64,000 bases of DNA from Sinohyriopsis cumingii (lineage: Eukaryota > Mollusca > Bivalvia > Unionida > Unionidae): NCBI GenBank assembly GCA_028554795.2, contig CM068830.1:113730214-113794213 (forward strand), read 5' to 3'. Each line of letters begins with the position of its first letter. The stretch's first letter is position 1. The notes beneath the pieces were generated by a model, which worked only from the letters and a program-made list of their open reading frames with translations, ran no database searches and was not told the origin of the DNA. Positions 46,579 to 55,800 of the stretch are shown here, one piece after another. The position numbers were made by a program, and so were the translations under genes.

Positions 46579-47877
46579 CTAATAGTCTAGAATGACTTCT
46601 CTCAAACTGTTGATTTCTATGGTATTATCGAATTCTGCATACAGGATGACGTTCACTGTCTCGTCCAGTGGCTTTGCAAACTGAAGTTCCACACGAATCT
46701 GGCCAGATTTTATAGGGTGGAAATATCCCTCGTCGCTGCCTTGGTCTGGAGTGAAATCGAAAGCCCACAAAGCATAGCCTCCTGCGCAATCGTCGTACGT
46801 AATGTCGTGACTGGTGTAGGTCCCTAATTGTCCGGTGGCTTCGTACAGGGACAAGTACGATCTCAAGTAATTCATCTTTGTGTCACCAAAGTCAGGTTCG
46901 AAAGGACGGGTACACAAGGTCTTGCCATCGCGACTGACTTCGATTTTCTTGACGTCGAAGTGTTGAAAGTAGAAAGGATTTTCAGCGAAGGCTCCGTTGA
47001 AGGCTGAATTCAAGACCATACCAAGGATTAAACGCTTCGGTAACTGTCCTTGAAACAGATGATCTTCGATCATGGAATGATGGTTACGGGGAATGGTGAA
47101 CGTTTTCACTTCCACGCGTCGGATGGGATACTTGGCGGTCGTTCTGCTCAACGTTTGACTGACGTCGTTTCCCACTTTAGGTAACACTTCCACGCGTCGT
47201 ACGTATAGTTTGTCCTCCTCGATTTTGCTTTTGACAGTACTATCAGCCAACAAATGGAAAGCGGTACTGCTACGATTCAGTCTCAAGCGAACATTTACCC
47301 CGTTCAGCAAATATTTCTCTTGCAACCACATGTCCAAATGCAAACGATCCATCAGTTCTAAACTCTTCTTATTTAAGATTTTGCTTCGTCTTTCCACAAA
47401 GCCATCATTGCTTTTATTTAATGTGTTAAACTCCTTCGCTTCGTCAGGTTCCCATAGCACACAGGCATTGAGATGAGTATTCTTGGCATCTATTCCGTAC
47501 GTCAAGAGATTTTCCAGGTAGGGACGGTAAGGGTAAGTATCCATGCTGCTGCTGACCAGTTTGTTATTCAAGTACAAGTCCACTGAGCTGAACAAGGAAT
47601 GCATGAAATTGTTGACAGGAGCTATATTCTCAGTGTCCTCTATTCCACCATCATCCTTATCTAGAACTTTGACTTTCAAGTACAAGTAACTGCTATTCAG
47701 ATCGATGTAATCTTCGGGCTGTCCTTTGATTTCAAACTCGACGGGAGCGGAATCTGTCAATGAGGAGACGGGGTGAAATTCCACCCATTGGGATTCTTGC
47801 ATCGTCATCATGGTAGGTGGCATGGCAAACAGATCCACTTCCGACCTGGAACAGGCGCAAGACTCTCGGTGCATCAT
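46579..47877 (-). CDS. Major capsid protein (double jelly-roll, hexon-like)
   Basis: 432 residues from ATG 47877; the open frame continues upstream to 48042 but that part overlaps the preceding gene in another frame. Landmarks: PVEFEIKGQPEDYIDL at about 45-60, NNFMHSLFSSVDLYLNNKLV, VRLRLNRSSTAFHLL, VEVLPKVGNDVSQTLSRTTA, and a conserved end FDNTIEINSLREVILDY. This is the Polinton/adintovirus capsid family that is often annotated in animal genomes as a conserved protein of unknown function. By family it forms the trimeric capsomers of an icosahedral particle. Frame fully open. Confidence 0.92.
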   Translation of the reverse strand: MMHRESCACSRSEVDLFAMPPTMMTMQESQWVEFHPVSSLTDSAPVEFEIKGQPEDYIDLNSSYLYLKVKVLDKDDGGIEDTENIAPVNNFMHSLFSSVDLYLNNKLVSSSMDTYPYRPYLENLLTYGIDAKNTHLNACVLWEPDEAKEFNTLNKSNDGFVERRSKILNKKSLELMDRLHLDMWLQEKYLLNGVNVRLRLNRSSTAFHLLADSTVKSKIEEDKLYVRRVEVLPKVGNDVSQTLSRTTAKYPIRRVEVKTFTIPRNHHSMIEDHLFQGQLPKRLILGMVLNSAFNGAFAENPFYFQHFDVKKIEVSRDGKTLCTRPFEPDFGDTKMNYLRSYLSLYEATGQLGTYTSHDITYDDCAGGYALWAFDFTPDQGSDEGYFHPIKSGQIRVELQFAKPLDETVNVILYAEFDNTIEINSLREVILDY

Positions 47878-47908
47878 TTGTTTCTGTGTCTCAATAATCG
47901 AAAACGTC

Positions 47909-48316
47909 TCAGTCTCGAACGGTTTTTCTTTTCTTTGTCTTTCTAGCTTTAGACGTGTGAAGTCTGGTGAAAGGGTATTTTCTTCGTCGTCTCTTTCTGC
48001 CTTGTCCTTGCTGAATGCCTGACTCGGTAGCGTGCAGGGCATTTATAGGTGTTTGTCGTCGGCCCAAAAGGTCTTTACCCATTTGCAGCAAGACATTTTT
48101 GCCTGCCCTCATGAAAGCTTCTTTGGGGTTTTGTTTGTCGATGATGACATTTTGGAGAAATTCTTTGCCTTGTGTCAGTGCCGCATCTTTCAAGGCGTGC
48201 AATCCGCGTGTCACCATCGGTTTCAACACCGGAGCCACCGAAAGAAAGGCCGATTTCAACATATCTCCTAAACCGTGTCCTCGCTGTCGAGCAACCCCTC
48301 GGTACTCTGGATACAT
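47909..48316 (-). CDS. Capsid-adjacent core/minor capsid protein (pVI/pX-like)
   Basis: 135 residues, ATG 48316. After a short N-terminus, RGHGLGDMLKSAFLS and LKPMVTRGLHALKDAALTQG form amphipathic helices; the C-terminus is strongly basic (GQGRKRRRRKYPF, KARKTKKRKT). Gene order and this layout match small proteins encoded just before the capsid gene in Polintons, thought to be adenovirus pVI/pX-like. DNA or inner-capsid binding is inferred. Confidence 0.7.
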   Translation of the reverse strand: MYPEYRGVARQRGHGLGDMLKSAFLSVAPVLKPMVTRGLHALKDAALTQGKEFLQNVIIDKQNPKEAFMRAGKNVLLQMGKDLLGRRQTPINALHATESGIQQGQGRKRRRRKYPFTRLHTSKARKTKKRKTVRD

Positions 48317-48319
48317 GAC

Positions 48320-48595
48320 TTACGAGTCGTGAGAGAACCGTTTTCGAAAATGGAGTTTCACCGTGACTTTTCCTTTGGACAAAGGGATCGTGCCTTTCAA
48401 GACATTCAAACAACATTCGCACACGGTATCGATGACCTCTTTGGAGGCTGATTGAATGAGTTTTTTTCGTAGAGGTGGAGAAGCTTTGGACAGGACAGAT
48501 AACATGTCCCCATGTTTGACTAAACGTGGAGGCAGTCCTTTTCTTTTCTTTCCTTGGGGCTGTTTAGAAGATGGATGTTTTCTGGAGGGTGACAT
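48320..48595 (-). CDS. Deletion-fusion ORF: VCECC protein start joined to penton end
   Basis: 91 codons, ATG 48595; TATA box (TATAAAAA, 48648-48655). Residues to about 72 (KHGDMLSVLSKASPPLRKK, DTVCECCLNVLKGTIPLS) match the element A protein at 29863-30350. The final 18 (KGKVTVKLHFRKRFSHDS) match the C-terminus of the element A penton remnant (near 26770), and like it are followed immediately by the capsid-adjacent gene. In A these two segments lie about 3.4 kb apart with penton and integrase between. The simplest reading is one internal deletion that removed both genes. Whether the fusion protein works is unknown. Confidence 0.75.
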   Translation of the reverse strand: MSPSRKHPSSKQPQGKKRKGLPPRLVKHGDMLSVLSKASPPLRKKLIQSASKEVIDTVCECCLNVLKGTIPLSKGKVTVKLHFRKRFSHDS

Positions 48596-48650
48596 CTTTG
48601 AGTCTTCAGCACCAAAAACACTGATACCCCGACTTGGTCACAGGCCTTTT

Positions 48651-49598
48651 TTATACTTGAACGCGTCGCCACTGATTGTCTTTACGTCGTATCAGTTTGA
48701 GGACAGACATGACACGTCGTGCAGGGGTACGCAACGGACTAAATCGAGCCAGTTCTTGCTTGGACAAATCCAGTAAACTTTGTAACATGCCCGATCTTTC
48801 TTGGACTTTGATTTTGGGAGAAGGTACTTTGTGAGCAGCAGCCACTGCCACTAAATTGGAGGGTCCTGCCACTGGGGAAGTTCTTGGGGTCATCAACGGA
48901 GAAGTTCTTGGTGTGATCAACGTCTCCAAGTACTCTTCAGTTCTTGGTGTCATCAACGGAGAAGTGGATGAACGTGAGGCTGCCGGAGACGCAGTCACCG
49001 CCGTGGCAGGTCGTGGTTTGCGAGTGTAAGGTTGCGTCCTGGCAGAAGAAGTGCCTCTCTTGCGACTAGTTTTCTTCTGTAGACTTTTCTTTTTCTGGGG
49101 ACTTTTTCTCTGTTTCCTTTTCCGGGGGCTTCTTTTCCTTTTCCGGGGTGGTGTCTGGTAAGAGGAGTGTCCCGCCACTGGAGAAGTTCTCCTTGGGGAC
49201 CTGGTCTTTTTCTTCTTCTTGGGGCTTCGTTTGACTTTTCTCTTGGGGAGAAGTTTGGGGGCATTAGGATCCCATCTTAAGAGAGAGCGAATGATGACCC
49301 CTCCTAGAGTACCGCTCCCTCCAGGTTTCAAAATGATTTGTTTTTTGGTTTGAGTGTCGATGCGGGGATCGGCCAGTTGGGTCAAAGCGACTTTGTTTCG
49401 ATCAAAAAAGCGTTTGGTTTGATGAGGAATTTGAATGATCCCTTGGATTAATTGACGTGCCGTCACCGTGAACCATCGTAAGACTTCTTTGAGACTAGCT
49501 TCTAAGACACGAGCTCGTATTTGTGGATTTTTTTCTCGACTGATGCCATACAAGGCACGAATCAATTTGACGGGAAGATGCGACTGAAGGGACGTCAT
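48651..49598 (-). CDS. Large basic core-like protein
   Basis: 315 residues from ATG 49598; TATA box (TATAAAAA) at 49638-49645. The N-terminal 120 residues are a helical domain (VKLIRALYGISREKNPQIRA; a GGSGTLGGVIIRSLL end). The middle 110 residues are Lys/Arg/Ser/Pro repeats (KRSPRKRKQRKSPQKKKS). Next come repeated TSPLMTPRT units, and the C-terminus is conserved with element A (PSPKIKVQERSGMLQSLLDL). The basic repeats suggest a genome-condensing core protein like adenovirus pV/pVII; the N-terminal domain looks distantly like the VCECC protein family. Function inferred. Confidence 0.7.
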   Translation of the reverse strand: MTSLQSHLPVKLIRALYGISREKNPQIRARVLEASLKEVLRWFTVTARQLIQGIIQIPHQTKRFFDRNKVALTQLADPRIDTQTKKQIILKPGGSGTLGGVIIRSLLRWDPNAPKLLPKRKVKRSPKKKKKTRSPRRTSPVAGHSSYQTPPRKRKRSPRKRKQRKSPQKKKSLQKKTSRKRGTSSARTQPYTRKPRPATAVTASPAASRSSTSPLMTPRTEEYLETLITPRTSPLMTPRTSPVAGPSNLVAVAAAHKVPSPKIKVQERSGMLQSLLDLSKQELARFSPLRTPARRVMSVLKLIRRKDNQWRRVQV

Positions 49599-49665
49599 GT
49601 TCAAAATGTGTGTGAAACAGACGAAAAGTGTCTGAGGTTTTTATAGATTTTTTTGTGGAATGAAC

Positions 49666-50391
49666 TTAAGTCGAGGACGGAGACGTGTACAGGACAGGCC
49701 CTCCGTCTTGGCACCAGTGGTGAAACAAGTGGGTACGAAATCGCAAATCCTCGGGGGTCGTAGGTTTCAAATCGACGAGTAAATAGGCGTGTGGCGTTTG
49801 AGTGGCATCGTCATACGCCTGAGTCAGCCAAGGCGTTCCTAACTGTTTGGCTAAGACTTGCACTTGCGATTTATCTCGAGGGCTTTTAAACAAGACCACG
49901 TAATGCGCATTGAGACTGATGGTGCGATGGGCTTTACTTTGTTGAAACCAATTTTGGGCGATGTAAACGACACTGGCATTACAGTGATGCCCTTTGCGCG
50001 TGAACCACAGTTTAATTTCTTCTTCGTCTTCTCCTAACATGTCGTCAAAAATGACCAAATGGGTTAGACGGGAGTCAGAGACGATGCCGTCGTCTTCTTT
50101 AGGAATGCCTTCCACAAACACGATGGAATCGCCTTGACTTTCTCGCAAGAGGCTGTACGCCGATTGCCACTCTTTGTAACACCACACGATCCGTTGAGGT
50201 GGCCGATCGATCAAATGATGTTTATGTTCGATCAAACGTGTGACGAATTCGGTTTTGCCTGAACTGCTAGGTCCTGCAATGAGCATGTTAAGGGGATGGC
50301 GAGGATACAAAGCCTCCCAACTGGCACGAACTGGTTCGTGGATGACTTTGACAGTAGAGGAAGAGGGAGCAGAGACAGCAGAGGTAGCCAT
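49666..50391 (-). CDS. Genome-packaging ATPase (FtsK/HerA, A32-like)
   Basis: 241 residues, ATG 50391, TATA box (TATATAAA) at 50438-50445. Walker A GPSSSGKT at 40-47, Walker B LVIFDD at 112-117, and a YIAQNWFQ sensor segment near 143-150. This is the packaging ATPase of Polintons and related double-jelly-roll viruses, which drives DNA into preformed capsids. Length is typical and the frame is open. Confidence 0.92.
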   Translation of the reverse strand: MATSAVSAPSSSTVKVIHEPVRASWEALYPRHPLNMLIAGPSSSGKTEFVTRLIEHKHHLIDRPPQRIVWCYKEWQSAYSLLRESQGDSIVFVEGIPKEDDGIVSDSRLTHLVIFDDMLGEDEEEIKLWFTRKGHHCNASVVYIAQNWFQQSKAHRTISLNAHYVVLFKSPRDKSQVQVLAKQLGTPWLTQAYDDATQTPHAYLLVDLKPTTPEDLRFRTHLFHHWCQDGGPVLYTSPSST

Positions 50392-50462
50392 AGTGTCAGG
50401 AATGTCACTTGTGACACGAAAACAAACAAGACGAGAGTTTATATACTTTTTTTTAGAACACG

Positions 50463-50468
50463 TTTATT
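50463..50468 (-). terminator. Poly(A) signal AATAAA for genes 50657-51195
   Basis: Minus-strand AATAAA downstream of the overlapping gene pair and just upstream of the ATPase TATA box; the same arrangement exists in element A at 31884-31889. Confidence 0.6.
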
Positions 50469-50580
50469 GAATGTTTTAAACATGAATACGAAAGACAAAA
50501 ATACATAAAAGCCAAAGGCTTAAGTACAAGGATAAAAGGCACATGATAACCATTAACGTGGAATAAAAACAAGTGTCTGT

Positions 50581-50980
50581 TCAACATGTTTTGGGTAAAG
50601 TTCTGACCAGTTCTATAGGGGGTAAGGTCACACAAGTGTCCTCCGGAAAGGGTCTTTCAGGCCTGTCTACGACAGTCCTGTCCTGGGTAACGGGTTCTTC
50701 TGGTACCGTCACTAACACAGGTTGAAAAGTGACTTTTTTCCTTGAACAACTCTCGTGCATACTGGGCCACTTCTTGGGTCCAAGCCTCAAAATCCCATTC
50801 TTTCCAGGCACGGACATCTGTCCAATGGGGATGTAAGTCGCAAGCTACACACACATCGTCATACACGTCTTGGGTAGCTAAAAGTTGACGAATCTTTTTT
50901 TCCCGTAGAGGTCGAGAAGTATCCAGATGAAAACGCAAGGCTTTGAGCAAAAGGAGTTTTTCGTGACCATTTAAGGCCAT
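50581..50980 (-). CDS. Unrecognised protein, probably frameshifted near its end
   Basis: ATG at 50980, whose frame runs to 50657 (107 codons). Includes GHEKLLLLKALRFHLDTSRP, a YDDVCVACDLHPHW Cys/His segment and WDFEAWTQEVAQYARELF. At a run of T residues (about 50730) the conserved tail, recognisable from element A (PVLVTVPEEPVTQDRTVVDR), continues in another frame to 50581, so either a frameshift mutation or an assembly error is likely. The ATG overlaps the stop of the upstream gene within ATGGCCTTAA. Function not recognised. Confidence 0.55.
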
Positions 50981-51195
50981 GGAGGTGGTAAGTACTGATC
51001 GTAAAGAGTCCACAAAGAATCGGCTGGTAAACGAAATCCCAGAAAACAAGTCACTAAGACACACACCACTTGTCGACCCAAATTGAATGGATACAGTTCT
51101 TGTAATAATCGATGGCAATGATCCACGGTTTGAATATGGTCATTGAGTTCCTTCCACGGAATCTGTTGGATTACATGCGATAAAAGTCGTGGCAT
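50971..51195 (-). CDS. Unrecognised 74-residue protein
   Basis: ATG 51195; TATA box (TATAAAAA) at 51205-51212 only 10 nt upstream, so the real start could be later or the transcript very short-leadered. Encodes IPWKELNDHIQTVDHCHRLL, then a hydrophobic VVCVLVTCFLGFRL segment that could be a buried helix or membrane segment, ending LWTLYDQYLPPPWP. The stop overlaps the next ATG, suggesting coupled translation. No family recognised; a death-fold resemblance was considered but is not convincing. Confidence 0.5.
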   Translation of the reverse strand: MPRLLSHVIQQIPWKELNDHIQTVDHCHRLLQELYPFNLGRQVVCVLVTCFLGFRLPADSLWTLYDQYLPPPWP

Positions 51196-51364
51196 GGCAG
51201 CCTGTTTTTATAGTCTCTTTGTTTCGGAAACAATACACGTACTTTCTAGCCAGAGATCTTCGTTCTCCAGTGGGGAATTTAAATGTTGCATACTGTAACA
51301 GAAACGTCAGACTTCGTTTAGAAGTTTCCTCTTCCGCTAAGTAGATTCCACGTAAAATATGTCT

Positions 51365-51658
51365 TTAATCCTTTACCTTGTCTTCCTCAATGTGTTGTAC
51401 TAGGTGAATCTCGAAGTAACCAAAATGATCAAGACGTGGATCATCGGGGGCCTGGAAGTATTGAACAAGGTCTGACCACTGAAACAATTTCTGACGAATC
51501 AGTTCTCTTATACCATTCAGGTACCAGTGGTTAAAGATCTGGTAACGTAACGGATGCAACTGTTCTTTACGTTTGACTTGTATTTTGACCAGCTCTCGGT
51601 AAATGCGTTCTCTCAACTCCACAGGCAAAGAACGAATGTTCTCGTGTAAAGTATCCAT
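51365..51658 (-). CDS. Unrecognised 97-residue helical protein downstream of the BIR gene
   Basis: The frame is open to 51799, but the Met at 51658 is chosen because it matches the element A start (MDIFQESIRG) and lies 17 nt after the BIR stop. Encodes VELRERIYRELVKIQVKRKE, FNHWYLNGIRELIRQKLF and an acidic end. An alternative Met at 51730 would overlap the BIR gene. Function unknown. Confidence 0.55.
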   Translation of the reverse strand: MDTLHENIRSLPVELRERIYRELVKIQVKRKEQLHPLRYQIFNHWYLNGIRELIRQKLFQWSDLVQYFQAPDDPRLDHFGYFEIHLVQHIEEDKVKD

Positions 51659-51675
51659 GAACAGATTATGGTAAG

Positions 51676-52317
51676 TTACTTCAATGTCTCGGTCCCACCT
51701 AAGGGTAAGTAATGACAATTCGGTGACCATCGAGCATGTTCTACGTAGGCCGAATCTTGCGGTTCCCAGTGGTGAAGTGACACACCGCAACTGAAGCACT
51801 TGACTTTATCTCCTTCCCCCAAGTAGAAAAATCCGGCTCTGGCTAATTCTTCCGGGGTCGGGCCTCCCAGATACTTAGGACATTTTCCTTTGAACGATTG
51901 AAGACGATTTTCAAAGTCGCAGTATTCCGACAAACGCACAGGAAACGTATATTCGTCTTTCACAGGTTCGTTTCGATGAGGGTTGAGTGACATGGGCAGG
52001 AGTTTACTCAGAGCTGGATGACATCCGTAGGGGGGTAGACGTGAAGGTGAACATTCCCCTTTAAAACGAAACCCAGTAAAATGTCCAAGAGGACGAGCGG
52101 CATCGCTTTCGCATCCCTCAGGTTTGACACGCACAGCATCACTTTCCATGATAGGGGTAGTGAGAACAAAGTTCCCACGATGCTTTACGGCATCGCTAAG
52201 GTCACAACGTACAGCATTGTACCCATCGCAAGGCTCACAATCGCATTCCACTTCCGAAGCCCCACACTTGAATTGTGCCTGTCTAAACTTGTTTTGTGCT
52301 TCTCTGAAAGTATTCAT
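51676..52317 (-). CDS. IAP-like protein with one BIR domain
   Basis: 213 residues, ATG 52317, TATA box (TATAAAAA) at 52373-52380. The N-terminal 110 residues are Cys-rich and unrecognised. The BIR domain spans about 122-206 with zinc ligands C174, C177, H194 and C201 (Cys-x2-Cys-x16-His-x6-Cys) and the usual ARAGFFYLGEGDKVKCFSC core. No RING or CARD follows. BIR proteins inhibit caspases or regulate signalling in animals, and DNA viruses of invertebrates carry them to block host cell death; an anti-apoptotic role here is inferred. A homologue is in element A, so it is an old component of this family. Confidence 0.9.
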   Translation of the reverse strand: MNTFREAQNKFRQAQFKCGASEVECDCEPCDGYNAVRCDLSDAVKHRGNFVLTTPIMESDAVRVKPEGCESDAARPLGHFTGFRFKGECSPSRLPPYGCHPALSKLLPMSLNPHRNEPVKDEYTFPVRLSEYCDFENRLQSFKGKCPKYLGGPTPEELARAGFFYLGEGDKVKCFSCGVSLHHWEPQDSAYVEHARWSPNCHYLPLGGTETLK

Positions 52318-52421
52318 GTTGTTCGTTCGGTCTTGGTAGTCTCAATGAACTATCGATCTTGACCGTAGCCCCTTTTTATACTAGTCCCAATGCAGGCTCA
52401 AGCTTGTACATCGTTCCTTTT

Positions 52422-52835
52422 TTATGTTTTTTTATGTCTTGTTTTGGAAGGTACCGTCTCTAAGGTACCGTCATCATTGTACCGTAATGTCATGGGTGGA
52501 AAGGCCATAGAAAGGTAAGGGCAGTGCGGAGACCATCGAGTTTGTTCGAGAATAGCTGAATCTTTATAGATACATAGATCCATTCGTAACTTCAGGCCAC
52601 AAGCGAAACACTGTACTTCATGTCCCAATCCTGACTCACGTCCCAAGTAGACAAATCCTGTTCTAGCTAAAATATGCGAAGAAGGTAATCCTTTCCTATC
52701 CGTAGGCCATGCTTGAAACGTGTCCAATCGACGGGCACAATTACAATATTCAGGCAAGAAAACCGGAAAAGGGTAGGGTTTGAACTTGGAGTTCTCATCG
52801 GGTTTCTCACTCGATTCTTGCTGTGGCGAAGTCAT
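52422..52835 (-). CDS. Second BIR-like protein with an altered zinc site
   Basis: 137 residues, ATG 52835, only 23 nt after the polymerase stop and 104 nt before the first BIR gene. The BIR-like region at about 20-110 has LARTGFVYLGRE and C76, C79 and C105, but the canonical His is Gln98 (EQTRW instead of EHARW), and the spacing is two residues longer. A neighbouring His104 might substitute. No counterpart in element A, so it was gained by B (perhaps by duplication) or lost from A. Binding ability is uncertain. Confidence 0.8.
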   Translation of the reverse strand: MTSPQQESSEKPDENSKFKPYPFPVFLPEYCNCARRLDTFQAWPTDRKGLPSSHILARTGFVYLGRESGLGHEVQCFACGLKLRMDLCIYKDSAILEQTRWSPHCPYLSMAFPPMTLRYNDDGTLETVPSKTRHKKT

Positions 52836-52858
52836 CCTTCTGGTGGATGGCTATCCGC

Positions 52859-55800
52859 TTACAACCAAAGTTTTATACCATCATGTCCATACGGCAAAGA
52901 TAAATGATTGGGAAGTCGCACTCGCTTCTGGTACACGATTTGATAGACTTTTTCCAAGGGTCGACTGACGATGTGGTGAGTGGGTAAACGTACATTCTTG
53001 TTCGGTTGATAGGTGGTCACTTTAAAGTGTTCATCCTCTCCTGATTGCAAGGCTTCTTTCAATACCCCAAAGTTGACCACACGACTGGTACGATAATTCA
53101 GAGTCAATCCTTTCACTTTGCACGTCGTGTGCACTTCTCCTTGTGGGTCCCGGTATTCGTAGCCGTAATTTTTGGGACCGCCACTGACGAAACTTAGAAT
53201 CTTGACGTCGGGATGCTCGTCTGTCCAGGCTCCTAAACGGTCTCCTTCGATGTCAGGGTGCTGTTGACTCGGGTGATGGATGTAAATGCAACTGTCCGTG
53301 TCAAAGTACAGGACGCGTTCCCCTAACAGTTCTAAAGCTTCGTACAATTTTAAGCGAGCATGAGCTGTCACGTAAGCCGCAATGATGACATTTCCAAAAG
53401 GGTCGTCTTGTACAAAGTCCAGATCTTCTTCGTAATTGACCAACATCAAATCCTCGCGAACGACGTCAACGTGTTTCATGAATTTGGTTTTGTCGTGAAT
53501 CATCTGGAAGTAGCGGGAAGGTTCTATCAAATATTCCGTCTTGGGTAAACACGGGCGTTGTGCCATTTTACCCCACAAGCAATTTAACATCACTTTGGCA
53601 AACGATCGCCTGCCTTCGTTTTTCTCGATGTGGTCTAAAGAGATGCCTTCGTGTTCATAGTATTTCTCTTTGAATGTCTTTTCGTCTTCGGGAGTGTGAC
53701 ACCAGGACGGATAGCCACTGGCTTCTTGCTTCAGTTTCAAAAAGGCATCTACGTAGTCGGCGAAAATGCCTTTCTGCGTGGGGTCACCCTTGTGGTATTG
53801 TTGTGTCTTGGGAAAGTGGCAAATTTCGTACACTTCTAACAGTTGGTATCCCATGTCCAGAGCTTTGAACAATTCCACGCTAACCCACGTTCCCGTCAAG
53901 GCACGTTCTTCCTGGGTGTGCTGACAAGGATGATCTTGGTTGCACGTTTCGGCACAAGTACGGCACAAAGGAAACATCAGTTTGCCTTGGCAATGGTGAG
54001 GTAGCACGGGATGATACAAGTCCGTGGGAGGCAAGACTTTGCACTTGATCAGACCTTCGTATTGTCGAATGTTTTTCAGGTCGATGTGTTCCGTCAACAA
54101 TTGTGGGTGCCCTACAGGAAAGCGACAATATTTGCACACGTAGGGATACAGCGAACACACGTCCAAGTATTTGATTTCTTCTCCTTTCTCTTCGTCGGCT
54201 TGGTACAGCAAACAGGTGGCATTGGTCCTTCCTCCGTACAAACTATTCCTCGGGTTCAGGGGGTCCATCAGCTTGTAACTTTCCACGACACTTTTAAACT
54301 CGGGATCGATTTTCAAACGGTGATCGTATTCGTGTTCCCACATTTCCACCACTTGGTATCCTTCCTGTTCTAACTTGAAGCTTCGCTCACAAGTGTCCTG
54401 GCACAGGTCTTCCATGGTCCGTTGTAAAAACTGATTTTTAGTGTCACGGTCAGGGTAACAGACGGGACATCCGTGAAATAAGCAACCGTTAAACTCGTAC
54501 ACGATCTTGGGGTTTCTAAGTCTCAGCCATCGACCGAATGCGTTCCGATGGTCTTTTCGCCCCTTCCGTTGCGGGCATGCTGAATCCATTTGTCTTCCTT
54601 GTCGCACAAGTAATGTAACCAGCGTAGGGCTTTGACCGAGTATTGACGTTTGACATAGTTGGTCGTTTGAGGGCTGATGACAGCCACGGTTTTTTCAGGC
54701 ATGAATCATTGTCGATACACTACGGAACACGCTTTGGCAATGGTGCAAGCTTCCTTCAAAGGATCGACCCTCCGTGTTCCATGAACAGTTCTCAAAATTT
54801 TCCACAGCAACGCCGTAAAGTGTCCACGTCGGAACGACAATACTTTAGCATTTCTTCCTGAAAGTCGAAAGGGTCCGAGGCGTGAGCCTGGTACCAAGCG
54901 TAGAAAGCTTCTCGTTGTTCGGTACGCATGTTGTCGGGGTCGTAATAATGAGCCTCAGGCAAATGGGGTAGAACGGCATATTGATTGGCTTCCGTATTGA
55001 AAAAGTGAGGAAAATAACCTTTAGCCATTTCTGTCATTCCAAACTTTTTAGGCATTCGACTCAAAGGCATGGCCAAGTAACTCATCGAATCTTTAAACTG
55101 CACTTGTCCCACTTGCATGAAAATGATTTTGGCTCCGTTCAAAGTCACTTTAGGACGTTTGGTGCCATGTTCCGTATAGTATCTGAGAAGAAACTGTCCA
55201 TCGTATCTGGAGAAATTGTGAGCCATCACTGTGGCATGACGATGACAATCTCCGTAACGTTCGATGTCCTCTTGGCTCCACGTCTTGTCGATGGGGTCTA
55301 AGACCCATTGGGCAAAATCGGCTAACGTGTTCGGTCCCCGAAAGATTTTTTCACGTCCTCCAGGAATCTTGCTGCAGTGAGGGCAATGACTGAAGATAGA
55401 TTTTTGAATGCACTTCTCGCACGCTCGATGAGCTACGCAGAAATTAGGAATGTGAATGCCAGTCTCTTGCATGCATTCGAAATCGAAAAAGATGAAGTTG
55501 CCTTTCTTCTTGTGTCCATCCTCTTTCTCTGGTGGGGGTTGGTATTTTTGCACGTAGCATTGGTATTCCAAGTCCACGATGTGGTGACAAATGTGACATT
55601 TTTTCTTTCCTGAACATACGTGTGCCTTGGCACTATTGGTACGTATGCCTTGTCCACACGTAGGGCACAATCTCAGGAGTTGACAAGCACATTTCTGCTG
55701 TGAACCTTGTGTCTTCAGATGTTGTTGGTAACAGGCAGGGCTGACAAACGTGCGCAGGCAAGTTGAACAATGCACTGGTCCTTCGCTCAGACAGGGTGGA

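Noticed and set aside
47878-48042. N-terminal extension of the capsid protein
   Set aside because: Overlaps the basic C-terminus of the capsid-adjacent gene in another frame; a Met at 47877 fits gene spacing.
50971-51195. Death-effector-type domain
   Set aside because: Helical pattern is suggestive next to BIR genes, but no diagnostic motif can be seen; needs profile or structure comparison.
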